In this document: positions 9,101 through 17,756 of the stretch, in pieces
Numbering within the stretch: the stretch's first letter is position 1
Layout of the letters: the number at the start of each line of letters is the position of its first letter
DNA from: SG8-30 sp963710135
GTDB lineage: Bacteria > Pseudomonadota > Gammaproteobacteria > Steroidobacterales > Steroidobacteraceae
Assembly (NCBI GenBank): GCA_963710135.1
Contig: CAVPYY010000006.1
Coordinates: 186,001-250,000, forward strand
Direction of reading: 5' to 3'
DNA: 64,000 nt
Notes under the pieces: generated by a model
What the model was told of the DNA's origin: nothing
Database searches by the model: none
Seen by the model: only the letters and a program-made list of their open reading frames with translations
Position numbers and translations under genes: made by a program

Positions 9101-11647
9101 TCAGTCCGTAGTGTCGTCGTCCCCGTCAGCGGCGACCCGCTCGATGCTGACGAGCGTCTCCCCCTCATCGAGGCGCATGATCCTCACGCCCTGGGTATTG
9201 CGGCCGAGCTCAGGAATCTCCGCCACCGCGACACGCACCAGGGTGCCGGTCGAGTTGATCAGCATGATCTCGTCATCGGGCTGCACCTGCAGTGCGCCGA
9301 TCATGTCGCCATTGCGCTCGCTGGTCTGCATCGCGATCACGCCCTGCCCGCCGCGTCCGTGCACAGGGAACTCGTCGGCCGGCGTCAGCTTGCCGTAGCC
9401 GTTCTCGGAGACGGTCAGTATCGGGCCTTCGCCCAGCACGATGAGCGACACGACACGCTGCCCGGCGGGCAGCTTGATGCCGCGCACGCCGGCAGCCTCC
9501 CGGCCCATCGGCCGGACCTGTTCCTCGTTGAAACGAATGGCCTTGCCGCCGGTGGTGGCGAGCAGAATTTCGCGGGCGCCGTCGGTCAGCGCGACCTCGA
9601 CCAGGCGATCCGCGTCGCTCAGCCCCACCGCGATGATTCCCGAGGAGCGCGGCCGCGAGAATGCGGTCAGCGGAGTCTTCTTGACCGTGCCCTCCGCCGT
9701 CGCCATGAGCACGTAGTGCCCTTCGACATACTCCCGCACCGGCAGCAGGGCAGTAATCCGCTCCCCCTCCTGCAACTGCACGAGGTTGACGATGGGCTTG
9801 CCGCGCGAGCCGCGGCTGGCCAGTGGCACCTGCCAGACCTTCAGCCAGTAGCAGCGCCCGAACGAGGAGAAGCACAGCAGCGTATCGTGACTGTGCGCGA
9901 CGAACAGCTGATCGATGAAGTCCTCGTCGCGAACAGTGGTGGCCATGCGCCCCTTGCCGCCGCGACGCTGGGCCTCATAGTCGCTGACCGGCTGCGACTT
10001 GGCGTAGCCGGCATGAGACAGCGTCACCACCACGTCCTGGCGTTCGATCAGGTCCTCGATGGTGACGTCGTCCTGGGTGGCGACGATCTCGGTGCGGCGG
10101 GGATCCGCGTAGGCTTCCCTGATCTCGGCCAGTTCCTGGCGAATCACCTGGAGCAGCCGTTCCGGACGCGCCAGGATGTCGCCGAGATCGCGGATCAGGT
10201 CGAGCAGTTCGCCGTATTCGGCGACGATCTTCTCCTGCTCGAGACCGGTCAGGCGGTTCAGGCGCAGGTCGAGTATCGCCTGGGCCTGCGTCTCCGACAG
10301 GCGATAGCCCGCGTCGCTCAGACCGAACTCCCCGACCGGCTCATCGGGACGCGTCGACACGGCGCCGGCACGGGCCAGCATTTCAGGGACGACGCCCGAC
10401 TGCCAGGCGCGCGAGACCAGGGCGGCCTTGGCCGCCGCTGGCGAGGCCGATGCCTTGATGGTCGCAATGATCTCGTCGATGTTGGCGAGCGCGATCGACA
10501 GGCCCTCCAGGACGTGGGCCCGGCCGCGCGCCTTGCGCAACTCGAATACCGTCCGGCGGGTCACGACCTGGCGCCGGTGGCGCAGGAAGGCCTCGAGCAT
10601 CTCCTTCAAGGACAGCAAGCGCGGCTGACCGTCGACCAGCGCGACCATGTTCATGCCGAACACGGTCTCCAGCGGCGTCAGCTTGTACAGCTGGTTGAGG
10701 ATGACTTCCGCACTCTCGTTGCGCTTGAGCTCGATGACGACGCGCAGGCCGTCCTTGTCGGACTCGTCGCGGAGCTCGGATATGCCCTCGACCGTCTTGG
10801 CGCGCACCAGGTCCGCGATCCGCTCCAGCAGACGCGCCTTGTTGACCTGGTAGGGCAGCTCGGTGACCACGATGGCCTGGCGCCCGCGGTCATCGATTTC
10901 CTCGAACTGGGTCCGGGCGCGCATGAAGACGCGTCCACGACCGGTCTTGTACGCCAGCGCGATCTCGGCAGCGCCATTGATGATCGCTGCGGTCGGGAAG
11001 TCCGGACCGGGCACGAACTGCATCAGCTCGACCAGCCCGATATCCGGATTGTCGATCAGCGCGACGCACGCATCGACGATCTCGCCGAGATTGTGCGGCG
11101 GGATGTTGGTGGCCATGCCGACCGCAATACCCGCCGAGCCGTTGATGAGCAGGTTGGGAACCCGCGTCGGCAGCACCGTGGGTTCGCGCTCGCTCTCGTC
11201 GTAGTTGGCGACGAAGTCGACCGTATCCTTGTCGATGTCGGCCAGCAGCTCGTGCGCGAGGCGCGACATGCGCACCTCGGTGTAGCGCATGGCGGCTGCG
11301 GCGTCGCCGTCGACAGATCCGAAATTGCCCTGCCCGTCTACCAGCAGGTAGCGCATCGAGAACGGCTGCGCCATGCGCACGATCGTGTCGTACACCGCTG
11401 CGTCACCGTGCGGGTGGTACTTACCGATGACATCGCCGACGATGCGGGCGGATTTCTTGTACGGCTTGTTCCACTCGTTGCCGAGCTCCCGCATCGCGTA
11501 CAGGACGCGGCGGTGTACCGGCTTGAGGCCATCACGAACGTCGGGAAGCGCCCGGCCCACGATCACGCTCATGGCGTAATCGAGGTAGGACTGGCGCATC
11601 TCGTCTTCGAGATTTACGTGCAGGATTTCGCGGGCGGCTTCGCTCAT
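9101..11647 (-). CDS. gyrA: DNA gyrase subunit A
   Basis: The cutting and religation subunit of gyrase, which introduces negative supercoils as A2B2 with GyrB. 848 residues in one clean frame. The catalytic tyrosine is Y122 (AAAMRYTEV), exactly at the E. coli position. The quinolone-determining region reads HPHGDAAVYD, so residue 83 is Ala instead of Ser or Thr while D87 is kept. The C-terminal beta-pinwheel carries an intact GyrA box, QRRGGKG, needed for DNA wrapping. The tail is short and acidic (ADGDDDTTD). The start at 11647 is MSEAAREI. The gene heads the minus block that continues with serC. Confidence 0.98.
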   Translation of the reverse strand: MSEAAREILHVNLEDEMRQSYLDYAMSVIVGRALPDVRDGLKPVHRRVLYAMRELGNEWNKPYKKSARIVGDVIGKYHPHGDAAVYDTIVRMAQPFSMRYLLVDGQGNFGSVDGDAAAAMRYTEVRMSRLAHELLADIDKDTVDFVANYDESEREPTVLPTRVPNLLINGSAGIAVGMATNIPPHNLGEIVDACVALIDNPDIGLVELMQFVPGPDFPTAAIINGAAEIALAYKTGRGRVFMRARTQFEEIDDRGRQAIVVTELPYQVNKARLLERIADLVRAKTVEGISELRDESDKDGLRVVIELKRNESAEVILNQLYKLTPLETVFGMNMVALVDGQPRLLSLKEMLEAFLRHRRQVVTRRTVFELRKARGRAHVLEGLSIALANIDEIIATIKASASPAAAKAALVSRAWQSGVVPEMLARAGAVSTRPDEPVGEFGLSDAGYRLSETQAQAILDLRLNRLTGLEQEKIVAEYGELLDLIRDLGDILARPERLLQVIRQELAEIREAYADPRRTEIVATQDDVTIEDLIERQDVVVTLSHAGYAKSQPVSDYEAQRRGGKGRMATTVRDEDFIDQLFVAHSHDTLLCFSSFGRCYWLKVWQVPLASRGSRGKPIVNLVQLQEGERITALLPVREYVEGHYVLMATAEGTVKKTPLTAFSRPRSSGIIAVGLSDADRLVEVALTDGAREILLATTGGKAIRFNEEQVRPMGREAAGVRGIKLPAGQRVVSLIVLGEGPILTVSENGYGKLTPADEFPVHGRGGQGVIAMQTSERNGDMIGALQVQPDDEIMLINSTGTLVRVAVAEIPELGRNTQGVRIMRLDEGETLVSIERVAADGDDDTTD

Positions 11648-11961
11648 CTAGAGGCTGGTGCGGGGGCTTCGGCGGCGCGTCTTGAAAGCGGCACCGCCTG
11701 CGTCCCGTCTGCGTTGTTGGAAAGCGGAAATGCTAGCACAAGACAGCGCCAAGAACCCTAGTTTTTCAGTGTTTTACGCTCGGCGAGACAGCCCGGCCGG
11801 CAGTGTCCCGGCCACGCGGCAATCGCCCCGACCTTGACCCGGGCTCCCCACCAGCAAGGGCAGCCAGTCGCGACGTTTCCGCCGGCCGGAAAATGGCCGG
11901 TCGCGCCTGCCCGGAAAGTGCGCGCTGGCAGCAAGGCACCCGATCGCGGGACAATGCCCCC
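11648..11961. other. Intergenic region between gyrA and ubiG
   Basis: 314 bases separating the divergent gyrA (minus) and ubiG (plus). It holds the likely gyrA promoter around 11730-11738. An open frame upstream of the ubiG start runs through part of it but has no recognisable protein sequence. I see no RNA gene. Confidence 0.5.
11730..11738 (-). promoter_or_regulatory. Candidate extended -10 promoter of gyrA
   Basis: On the minus strand the sequence TGC-TAGCAT fits an extended -10 element (TGn followed by a hexamer matching TATAAT at four of six positions), 83 bases upstream of the gyrA start. No good -35 accompanies it at 17 bases, as is typical of extended -10 promoters. Supercoiling-sensitive gyrase promoters are often of this kind, but that is inference. 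Confidence 0.4.
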
Positions 11962-12678
11962 ATGCAAACCCCAGGCAGCGCAGATCCCGCGGAACTCGCC
12001 AAGTTCGACGCCATGGCCCAGCGATGGTGGGACCCCGATGGCGAGTTTCGTCCCCTTCACGACCTCAATCCCGTGCGGCTCGACTACATCGACGCACAGG
12101 CCGGACTGGCGGGTGCCCGCGTCATCGACGTGGGCTGCGGCGGCGGCTTGCTGTCCGAGGCGATGGCGCGTCGCGGCGCGCAGGTGACGGGCATCGATCT
12201 GGCCCCGGCACCCCTCGAAATCGCGCGCCTGCACGCGCTCGAGGCCGGGGTCAGCGTGGACTACCGGCTGGCGTCCGCCGAAACGGTGGCGGACGAGGCG
12301 CCCGGCAGCTATGACCTGGTCACCTGCCTGGAAATGCTCGAGCACGTCCCGGAACCTGCGGTGGTCGTCAGCGCCCTGGCGCGACTGGTGCGCCCGGGCG
12401 GCAGCGTCATCTGCTCGACCCTCAACAGGGGCGTAAAGGCCTTCGCGATGGCCATCGTCGGGGCGGAGTACCTGCTGCGCCTGCTGCCCGCCGGAACCCA
12501 CGAGTACGCCCGCTTCATCCGTCCGTCGGAACTCGCCCGCTTCGGCCGGGAGGCCGGACTCGAGCTGCGAGAACTAACGGGTATCGCCTACGACCCGTTC
12601 CAGCGCAAGGCGCGCCTCACCCGGGATACATCGGTCAACTACCTGGCCAGTTTCCGCCGCCCGGAGTCATCCGGTTGA
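11962..12678 (+). CDS. ubiG: Ubiquinone O-methyltransferase UbiG
   Basis: SAM-dependent enzyme that performs both O-methylations in ubiquinone synthesis. 238 residues, the usual length, beginning MQTPGSADPAELAKFDAMAQ. The WWDPDGEFRPLHDLNPVRL segment and SAM-binding motif VIDVGCGGGLLSEAMA are diagnostic. SYDLVTCLEMLEHV gives the post-motif region, and STLNRG precedes the membrane-binding segment. The ATG at 11962 is preferred over an earlier frame start at 11803, because family homology begins here. The stop overlaps the TTG start of mupP, so the two are probably translated together. Confidence 0.95.
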   Translation: MQTPGSADPAELAKFDAMAQRWWDPDGEFRPLHDLNPVRLDYIDAQAGLAGARVIDVGCGGGLLSEAMARRGAQVTGIDLAPAPLEIARLHALEAGVSVDYRLASAETVADEAPGSYDLVTCLEMLEHVPEPAVVVSALARLVRPGGSVICSTLNRGVKAFAMAIVGAEYLLRLLPAGTHEYARFIRPSELARFGREAGLELRELTGIAYDPFQRKARLTRDTSVNYLASFRRPESSG

Positions 12679-13359
12679 GCACCCGGTCCACACCAGGTGC
12701 CGTGCTGTTCGACCTCGACGGCACCCTGCTCGACACCGCGCCAGACATGGCCGCGGCGCTCAACCGATTGCGTGACCAGGAAGGCCTGGCGCCGTTGCCC
12801 TTCGAGGCGATTCGTCCGCATGTATCCCACGGCGCGGTCGGACTGGTCCGCCTCGCCTTCGCCGACTGCGACCGCCCCGCGCTTCGAATCCCTCAGGCAG
12901 CGCTTCCTGCAGATCTACAGCGAACGGCTCGCGGTGGACACCCGGCTGTTCGACGGCATGGCGGAAGTGCTGGATTATCTCGAGCGCAGCCCGCTGCCCT
13001 GGGGCATCGTGACCAACAAGCCGACCTGGCTGACGGAGCCCCTGTTGAGCGCGCTGCAGTTGGCGGACCGGACCGCCTGCCTGGTCTGCGGCGACACGCT
13101 GACCGAACGCAAGCCTCATCCGCTGCCGCTGCTACATGCCGCCCGGCAACTGGCAGTCGCGCCAGAGCACTGCGTTTACATCGGCGATGCCGAGCGTGAC
13201 GTGCAGGCGGGCCGGGCCGCCGGGATGCGCACCGTGGTCGCGGGCTTCGGCTACATCGATGCCACCGAGGATGTCGATGCCTGGCAGGCCGACGTCATCA
13301 CGCAAACGCCGGCCACCCTCCTGCGGGACATCGGGTTCGGGGTGGATGCGACCGCATGA
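12675..13359 (+). CDS. mupP: HAD-family phosphatase, MupP/Gph type (one frameshift)
   Basis: Haloacid-dehalogenase phosphatase with the nucleophile motif FDLDGTLLDTAPD near the N-terminus, a lysine in KPHPLPLL and the metal-binding IGDAERDVQAGRAAGM motif. By position directly after ubiG it corresponds to Pseudomonas PA3172 (MupP), which dephosphorylates MurNAc-6-phosphate in cell-wall recycling. The alternative is phosphoglycolate phosphatase (Gph), which is hard to separate by eye. The TTG start at 12675 overlaps ubiG's stop. The frame breaks near 12876-12884, within a C-rich run, between FADCDRP and FESLRQRFL. The end overlaps rmuC (ATGA). Confidence 0.82.
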
Positions 13360-14636
13360 GCATCCCCACGGAGATGATCATCGCCCTCCTGCTGGCTGCG
13401 CTGGCCGCCTTCCTGCTCGGCTGGTGGGTCGGCCGCCGCGGAGTCGGCCAGTTGAGCACCGAGGTGGCGGTCCTCAACGAGCGGCTTGCCGCGCAGCGCG
13501 GTCTGGCGGCCGAGCGCGAGGAGCTGCTGGCTCGCGCCATGGAACAGCTGGACCTGCGCTTCGACGAAATCGCCGGCCGCAGCCTGCGGGACAGCAGCGA
13601 GCATCTGTTGCGGCTCGCCAAGGAGAGTCTGGGGCAGCATCACGAGGTCGCGGCAGGCACGCTGAAGGAGCGTGAGAATGCGATTGCCAACCTGGTCAGG
13701 CCGATCCAGGAATCCCTGACCAGGACCTCCGAGACCCTGCGCGAGATCGAGGGCGCCCGGCAGCGCGATTTCGGCAGCATGCGCCAGTACCTGAACGACA
13801 TGCGTGACTCGCACGCCGCCCTGCAGCGCGAGACCCGCAATCTGGTCAAGGCACTCTCCAAGCCCCAGGTGCGCGGCCAGTGGGGCGAGATCACGCTGCG
13901 GCGCCTGGTCGAGCTGGCCGGCATGACCCAGCACTGCGACTTCGAGGAGCAGGTCAGCGTCGCCGGTCCGGACGGCAGTCTTCGTCCGGACATGATCATC
14001 CACATGCCCGACGGCCGGGACCTGGTGGTCGACGTCAAGACGCCCCTCGATGCGTACCTCACCGCGGTCGAGGCCGGCTCGGATGAGGAGCGCGCCGTGG
14101 CGCTGAAGCGGCATGCGCAACATGTCGCCGAGCGCGCCCGGCTGCTCGCGTCCAAGAACTACGCCGCGCAGTTCCCGACCGCACCGCAGTTCGTGATCCT
14201 GTTCATTCCGGGCGACCAGTTCCTGTCTGCGGCGCTCGATGAGCAGCCGGACCTGCTGGAAACCGCGATGCGCAGCGGCGTCATCCTCGCTACGCCGTCA
14301 AGCTTCGTCGCGCTGCTCAAGGCCGTTCATTACGGCTGGCAGAACGTGCGCCTCGCGGAAGGCGCGGAACAGATCCGCAAGCTGGCGGAGGACCTGTTCA
14401 ACCGCCTCGGCGTGTTTCGCGGGCACCTCGCCAGGGTCGGTGGCGAACTTGACGCCAGCGTGCGTGCCTACAATGCGGCCGTCGGATCGCTGGAACGGAA
14501 CGTCCTGCCCGGGGCGCGCAAGTTCACCGAACTCGGCGTGCGCAGCGACCGCGTGCTCGAGCCGATCGAGCCGATCGAGAACGTCCCGCGCGAGTTGCCC
14601 GGCAGCCAGCCCCCCTCGGCAGACGACCAGCCGTGA
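13356..14636 (+). CDS. rmuC: DNA recombination protein RmuC
   Basis: 426-residue RmuC family protein. It has an N-terminal membrane helix (about residues 9-25), then a coiled coil of roughly 150 residues. The nuclease-like core contains VRGQWGEITLRRLVELAGM and GRDLVVDVKTPLDAY, the latter a PD-(D/E)XK-like motif. RmuC limits inversion at short inverted repeats, probably by cleaving or holding DNA structures. The ATG overlaps the mupP stop and the gene's own stop overlaps the next GTG start. It is therefore inside a tightly coupled plus-strand operon. Confidence 0.92.
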   Translation: MSIPTEMIIALLLAALAAFLLGWWVGRRGVGQLSTEVAVLNERLAAQRGLAAEREELLARAMEQLDLRFDEIAGRSLRDSSEHLLRLAKESLGQHHEVAAGTLKERENAIANLVRPIQESLTRTSETLREIEGARQRDFGSMRQYLNDMRDSHAALQRETRNLVKALSKPQVRGQWGEITLRRLVELAGMTQHCDFEEQVSVAGPDGSLRPDMIIHMPDGRDLVVDVKTPLDAYLTAVEAGSDEERAVALKRHAQHVAERARLLASKNYAAQFPTAPQFVILFIPGDQFLSAALDEQPDLLETAMRSGVILATPSSFVALLKAVHYGWQNVRLAEGAEQIRKLAEDLFNRLGVFRGHLARVGGELDASVRAYNAAVGSLERNVLPGARKFTELGVRSDRVLEPIEPIENVPRELPGSQPPSADDQP

Positions 14637-15466
14637 CGGGCACCCCGGAGAGCGCCGGCGCGCCGCCGGGCTCGCTGCTGTGGCACGCGCTGCTGTATGC
14701 GCCGCCGTCCTCCCGCGCGGCCATTGCGACGGTGTTCGAGCTGGAGTCGGTGGTGAGGTCTCTGGCGGACGCCTCGCAGGATCACGCGGTCGCGCACGCC
14801 AAGCTCGGGTGGTGGCAGGACGAGGCGCGGCGGCTCGAAGCTGGCGAACCGCGCCATCCGCTGACGCGCCGACTGCTCGAGCAGGCAGGGGGCCGCTCGA
14901 CCGACTGGTCGGTGCTCGGAACCGCGCTCGACGTTGCCCGCCTCGAACTGGCGGGCGTCGCACTCGATGATGAACGCGACCTGCGCGACTACCTCGACCG
15001 GACCAGCGTCGGCTGGCAGGTGCTGGCGGCGCGGCTGTCGGCGACGGCCACGCCGGCCGAGGCAGCACGACGATTCGCCGAGGCCATCGGCCGGGTGCTG
15101 CGGCTGACCGAAATCCTCGGGGACCTGCCCCGGGACGCGCGCGCGGGGCGCATACTCGTGCCCACCTCATGGCTCGAGGAGCACGGCCTGGAGATCGTCG
15201 ATCTCTACACCGAGGCCAAGGCTGGCGCGCGCAGCGAGTGCCTGGCCCGATGCGCCGAGCTGGTCCAGGCCGCTTGGCGGGACGCGACGCAATGCGAGCG
15301 CCCGGTGCGGGCCGCGCTGCGAACCCAGTGGGTGCTGGGCCGCCTGCACCTGGCGATGCTCGAAAGGCTCCGCCGCAACGCATTTTCCCTCGCGCCATCC
15401 GCGGCAAGGCTGTCCGGCGGCCGTCGGCTCCTGATCGCCTGGAGAGCGGCCCGCGAGGCTACTTGA
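14633..15466 (+). CDS. Squalene/phytoene synthase family protein, apparently lacking the aspartate motifs
   Basis: 277 residues resembling the squalene/phytoene synthase fold. The helix AHAKLGWWQDEARRLEAGEPRHPLTRRL matches the family's KLxWWxxE region. LRLTEILGDLPRDARAGRILVP matches the second aspartate region and substrate-flap segment. The usual first motif DxxxD is replaced by FELESVVRS, and the second is reduced to EILGDLPRD. Normal prenyl coupling is therefore doubtful, and it may be a scaffold or assembly protein, as proposed for the related NDUFAF6. The GTG start overlaps rmuC's stop. It is followed by yciK. No crt genes lie near it, so a carotenoid role is not supported. Confidence 0.7.
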   Translation: MTGTPESAGAPPGSLLWHALLYAPPSSRAAIATVFELESVVRSLADASQDHAVAHAKLGWWQDEARRLEAGEPRHPLTRRLLEQAGGRSTDWSVLGTALDVARLELAGVALDDERDLRDYLDRTSVGWQVLAARLSATATPAEAARRFAEAIGRVLRLTEILGDLPRDARAGRILVPTSWLEEHGLEIVDLYTEAKAGARSECLARCAELVQAAWRDATQCERPVRAALRTQWVLGRLHLAMLERLRRNAFSLAPSAARLSGGRRLLIAWRAAREAT

Positions 15467-15486
15467 CGATTACGAGGATCGAAACC

Positions 15487-16242
15487 ATGTCCAGCATCGA
15501 CCCGCGCCACTATCAGCCAGCCGCCGGCTCCCATACCGGACGCGTGATCCTGGTGACCGGCGCCAGCGACGGCATCGGCCGGAGCGTGGCCATCGCACTC
15601 GCCGGCCAGGGCGCGCAGGTTGCGCTGCTCGGCAAGTCGCAGCGCAAGCTCGAAGCGACCTATGACGCCATCGTCAGCTTGGGCGGCCCGACGCCGGCTC
15701 TCCTGCCGTTCAACCTGGAGACCGCCGCGGCTGCCGAATATGACGCGCTGCATGACGCCGTCGCCGGCGAGTTCGGCCGCTTGGATGGTCTGGCTCACAT
15801 TGCCGGGGTGCTCGGCAACCGCAGCCCCATCGAGTACTACGACGTGCCGACCTGGTGCCGGGTGCTGCACGTAAACCTGACCGCCGCCTTCATACTGACC
15901 CAGGTCTGCTGGCCGCTGCTGAAGAAGGCGCGCGATGCCTCGGTGGTTTTCACCTCGAGCGGCGTCGGCCGCCAGGGCCGGGCCTACTGGGGCGCGTATG
16001 CCGTGTCGAAGTTCGGCATCGAGGGCCTGATGCAGGTGCTGGCCCACGAGGCCGCCGAGACCACGCATATCCGCTGCAACAGCATCAATCCGGGCGCGGT
16101 CAAGACCAACATGCGACTGCAGGCCTTTCCGGCGGAAGACCGCGACAAGCTGGTCGAACCCGCGGCGGTCGTTGCGCCCTACCTGTTCCTGCTTGGCCCG
16201 GACAGCACGGCCGTCAACGGCCAGGCTCTCAGCTGCCAGTGA
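15487..16242 (+). CDS. yciK: YciK-family short-chain dehydrogenase
   Basis: 251-residue SDR oxidoreductase. The cofactor-binding motif TGASDGIGR is at about residue 25. The active-site Tyr and Lys are in YWGAYAVSKFGIEGL, with the catalytic Ser in FTSSGVGRQGR. NPGAVKTNMR follows and the protein ends LSCQ. This is the YciK branch; its substrate is not known. It is last in the ubiG-mupP-rmuC set, in agreement with Pseudomonas order (PA3171-PA3173). Its ATG at 15487 is 20 bases after the previous stop. Confidence 0.9.
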   Translation: MSSIDPRHYQPAAGSHTGRVILVTGASDGIGRSVAIALAGQGAQVALLGKSQRKLEATYDAIVSLGGPTPALLPFNLETAAAAEYDALHDAVAGEFGRLDGLAHIAGVLGNRSPIEYYDVPTWCRVLHVNLTAAFILTQVCWPLLKKARDASVVFTSSGVGRQGRAYWGAYAVSKFGIEGLMQVLAHEAAETTHIRCNSINPGAVKTNMRLQAFPAEDRDKLVEPAAVVAPYLFLLGPDSTAVNGQALSCQ

Positions 16243-16251
16243 GCGGTGTGC

Positions 16252-17088
16252 TCAGCGGCGCGGAGCCTTGCCGCGCCGCGAGGTCGAGCTCGGCCGGCGT
16301 TTGGCGCTGCCCGCGCGGGCCTTGGGGCGCGGCCGGGCGACCGGTTCCCGGGGCAGCCCCGCCGCGTCGGCGAGCAGCCGCAGCTCACCGGGCGTCAAGG
16401 GGCGGCTGACGCCGCGGGCGAGTGAGCGGTCCATGGCGATGGGACCGAAACGTACGCGCAGGATCCGGTTGGCCTCGATGCCACAGCGCTCGAAGATCCG
16501 CTTCAGGTCGCGCGGGCGAAGCCCGGTGCAGACCACTCGCGCCCAGCGATTGACGCCCTCGCCGCCGGCACATTCCAGCTCATCGATGCTTCCCTTCGCT
16601 TCCGGGTCACTGGCCGCGGCCTGCAGCAGTTCCGCGATTCGACTCTCGTCGAACCCGCCACGAACCCGCACGCTGAACTCGGAGGACAGCACGTCGGATT
16701 TCTTCATGATCGCCGCGGCGAGCTGACCATCGGAGACGAACAGCTCGAGCCCGCCCTCGCCCGCGCCCATCGGGCTCAGCGCTATCCAGCGGCCGGCGGA
16801 GGGCTTGGGCAGGCGCTCGACCGAAGATCTATCGCCGGGTTTCAGCGCGGAGTTCAGGCCTTCCATGGCCGGGCGGTGATAGGCGAGGCCCCGCGATGCC
16901 GTTGTGTCGTCCCAGCGCAGGCGCAGCTTGCGCCCATCGAGACGCACCTCGTCACGCGGCCCGATGGCCTGTCCGGCGGTCGCGGCCCGGCCATTCACGA
17001 GAATGCGGCCCGCGACAATCCAGGCCTCCACGTCACGCCGTGAGCCGACCCCTTGGGCAGCGAGCACTTTCTGGATTCTCTGCCGCAT
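16252..17088 (-). CDS. rluB: RluB-like 23S rRNA pseudouridine synthase with altered catalytic motif
   Basis: RsuA/RluB/RluE/RluF family protein: an N-terminal S4 RNA-binding domain (RIQKVLAAQGVGSRRDVEAWI through ILVNGRAATAGQ), then the pseudouridine synthase fold and a basic Arg/Lys/Pro tail. In the family the catalytic aspartate lies in GRLDxxTxGLLL. Aligned here on the flanking WI and LELFVSDGQLA it reads SPMGAGEGGLEL, so the Asp position is Gly. Later motifs (SVRVRGG, GGEGVNRW, ERCGIEANRILRVRFGPI) are well kept. It may be a non-catalytic RNA-binding relative. The ATG at 17088 is preferred to a TTG at 17103. It follows scpB, the usual scpA-scpB-rluB order. Confidence 0.85.
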   Translation of the reverse strand: MRQRIQKVLAAQGVGSRRDVEAWIVAGRILVNGRAATAGQAIGPRDEVRLDGRKLRLRWDDTTASRGLAYHRPAMEGLNSALKPGDRSSVERLPKPSAGRWIALSPMGAGEGGLELFVSDGQLAAAIMKKSDVLSSEFSVRVRGGFDESRIAELLQAAASDPEAKGSIDELECAGGEGVNRWARVVCTGLRPRDLKRIFERCGIEANRILRVRFGPIAMDRSLARGVSRPLTPGELRLLADAAGLPREPVARPRPKARAGSAKRRPSSTSRRGKAPRR

Positions 17089-17106
17089 GGGCGAGCCGGG
17101 CAAAGA

Positions 17107-17739
17107 TCAGGCCGGCGTGGCGTCAGGGTCGTTGGCCGCGTCGGCGCCGAGCGCCGGCGGAACCAGCTGCTCGACTATCGTCTCCGCGAAGTCCAGCTGC
17201 ACGCCGACGTTGTCCATGTCCTTCAGTTCCGCGAGCGTAGGCAGCGCGTCCAGGCTCTTGAGACCGAAGTAGTCCAGGAACTCACGCGTGGTGCCGAGGA
17301 GCTCTGGCCGGCCAGGCACTTCGCGATGACCGACGACGCGCACCCAGCCCCGGTCGGTCATCGTACGCATGATGTTGGGATTCACCGCCACACCGCGGAC
17401 TTCCTCGATTTCCGCACGGGTGATCGGCTGCCGGTACGCGATCAGCGCGAGCGTCTCCAGCATGGCCCGCGAGTAGCGTGTCGGCCGCTCCGTCCACAGG
17501 CGCGAAACGGTTTCCGAGAATTCCCGGCGCACCTGGGCACGCCAGCCGCCCGCGACCTCCACCAGTTCCAGCGCCCGGGAAGCATAGTCGTCCGACAGTA
17601 TGGCGATGGCCTCGCGAACCTCCGCGGCCGTCGGCCGTTCGCGCTCGTCGAACAGCTCGCGGATCTGGTCCACGGACAGCGGCCGGCCCGCGGCCAGCAA
17701 CGCCGCCTCGACGAGATTTCGCAGATTGCTGATGTCCAT
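17107..17739 (-). CDS. scpB: Segregation and condensation protein B
   Basis: Winged-helix kleisin-associated subunit that joins ScpA and Smc in the bacterial condensin. Recognised by MDISNLRNLVEAALLAAGRPLS, the ETLALIAYRQPITRAEIEEVRG block and LLGTTREFLDYFGL. 210 residues. The ATG at 17739 has GAGGAG just upstream. A GTG at 17760 overlaps the scpA stop but lacks a ribosome site, so I prefer the ATG. The matching smc gene is in this window at 31-34.5 kb, so all parts of the complex are present. Confidence 0.94.
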   Translation of the reverse strand: MDISNLRNLVEAALLAAGRPLSVDQIRELFDERERPTAAEVREAIAILSDDYASRALELVEVAGGWRAQVRREFSETVSRLWTERPTRYSRAMLETLALIAYRQPITRAEIEEVRGVAVNPNIMRTMTDRGWVRVVGHREVPGRPELLGTTREFLDYFGLKSLDALPTLAELKDMDNVGVQLDFAETIVEQLVPPALGADAANDPDATPA

Positions 17740-17756
17740 GTTCTCCTCGATGCCAT

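Noticed and set aside
9059..11761. Very long open frame antisense to gyrA
   Set aside because: It is the mirror of a GC-rich coding frame. gyrA on the other strand is unmistakable and the antisense protein has no family features.
14633..15466. Carotenoid biosynthesis gene crtB
   Set aside because: It lacks the aspartate motifs, has no crt neighbours and sits in the ubiG-yciK operon far from the photosynthesis cluster.
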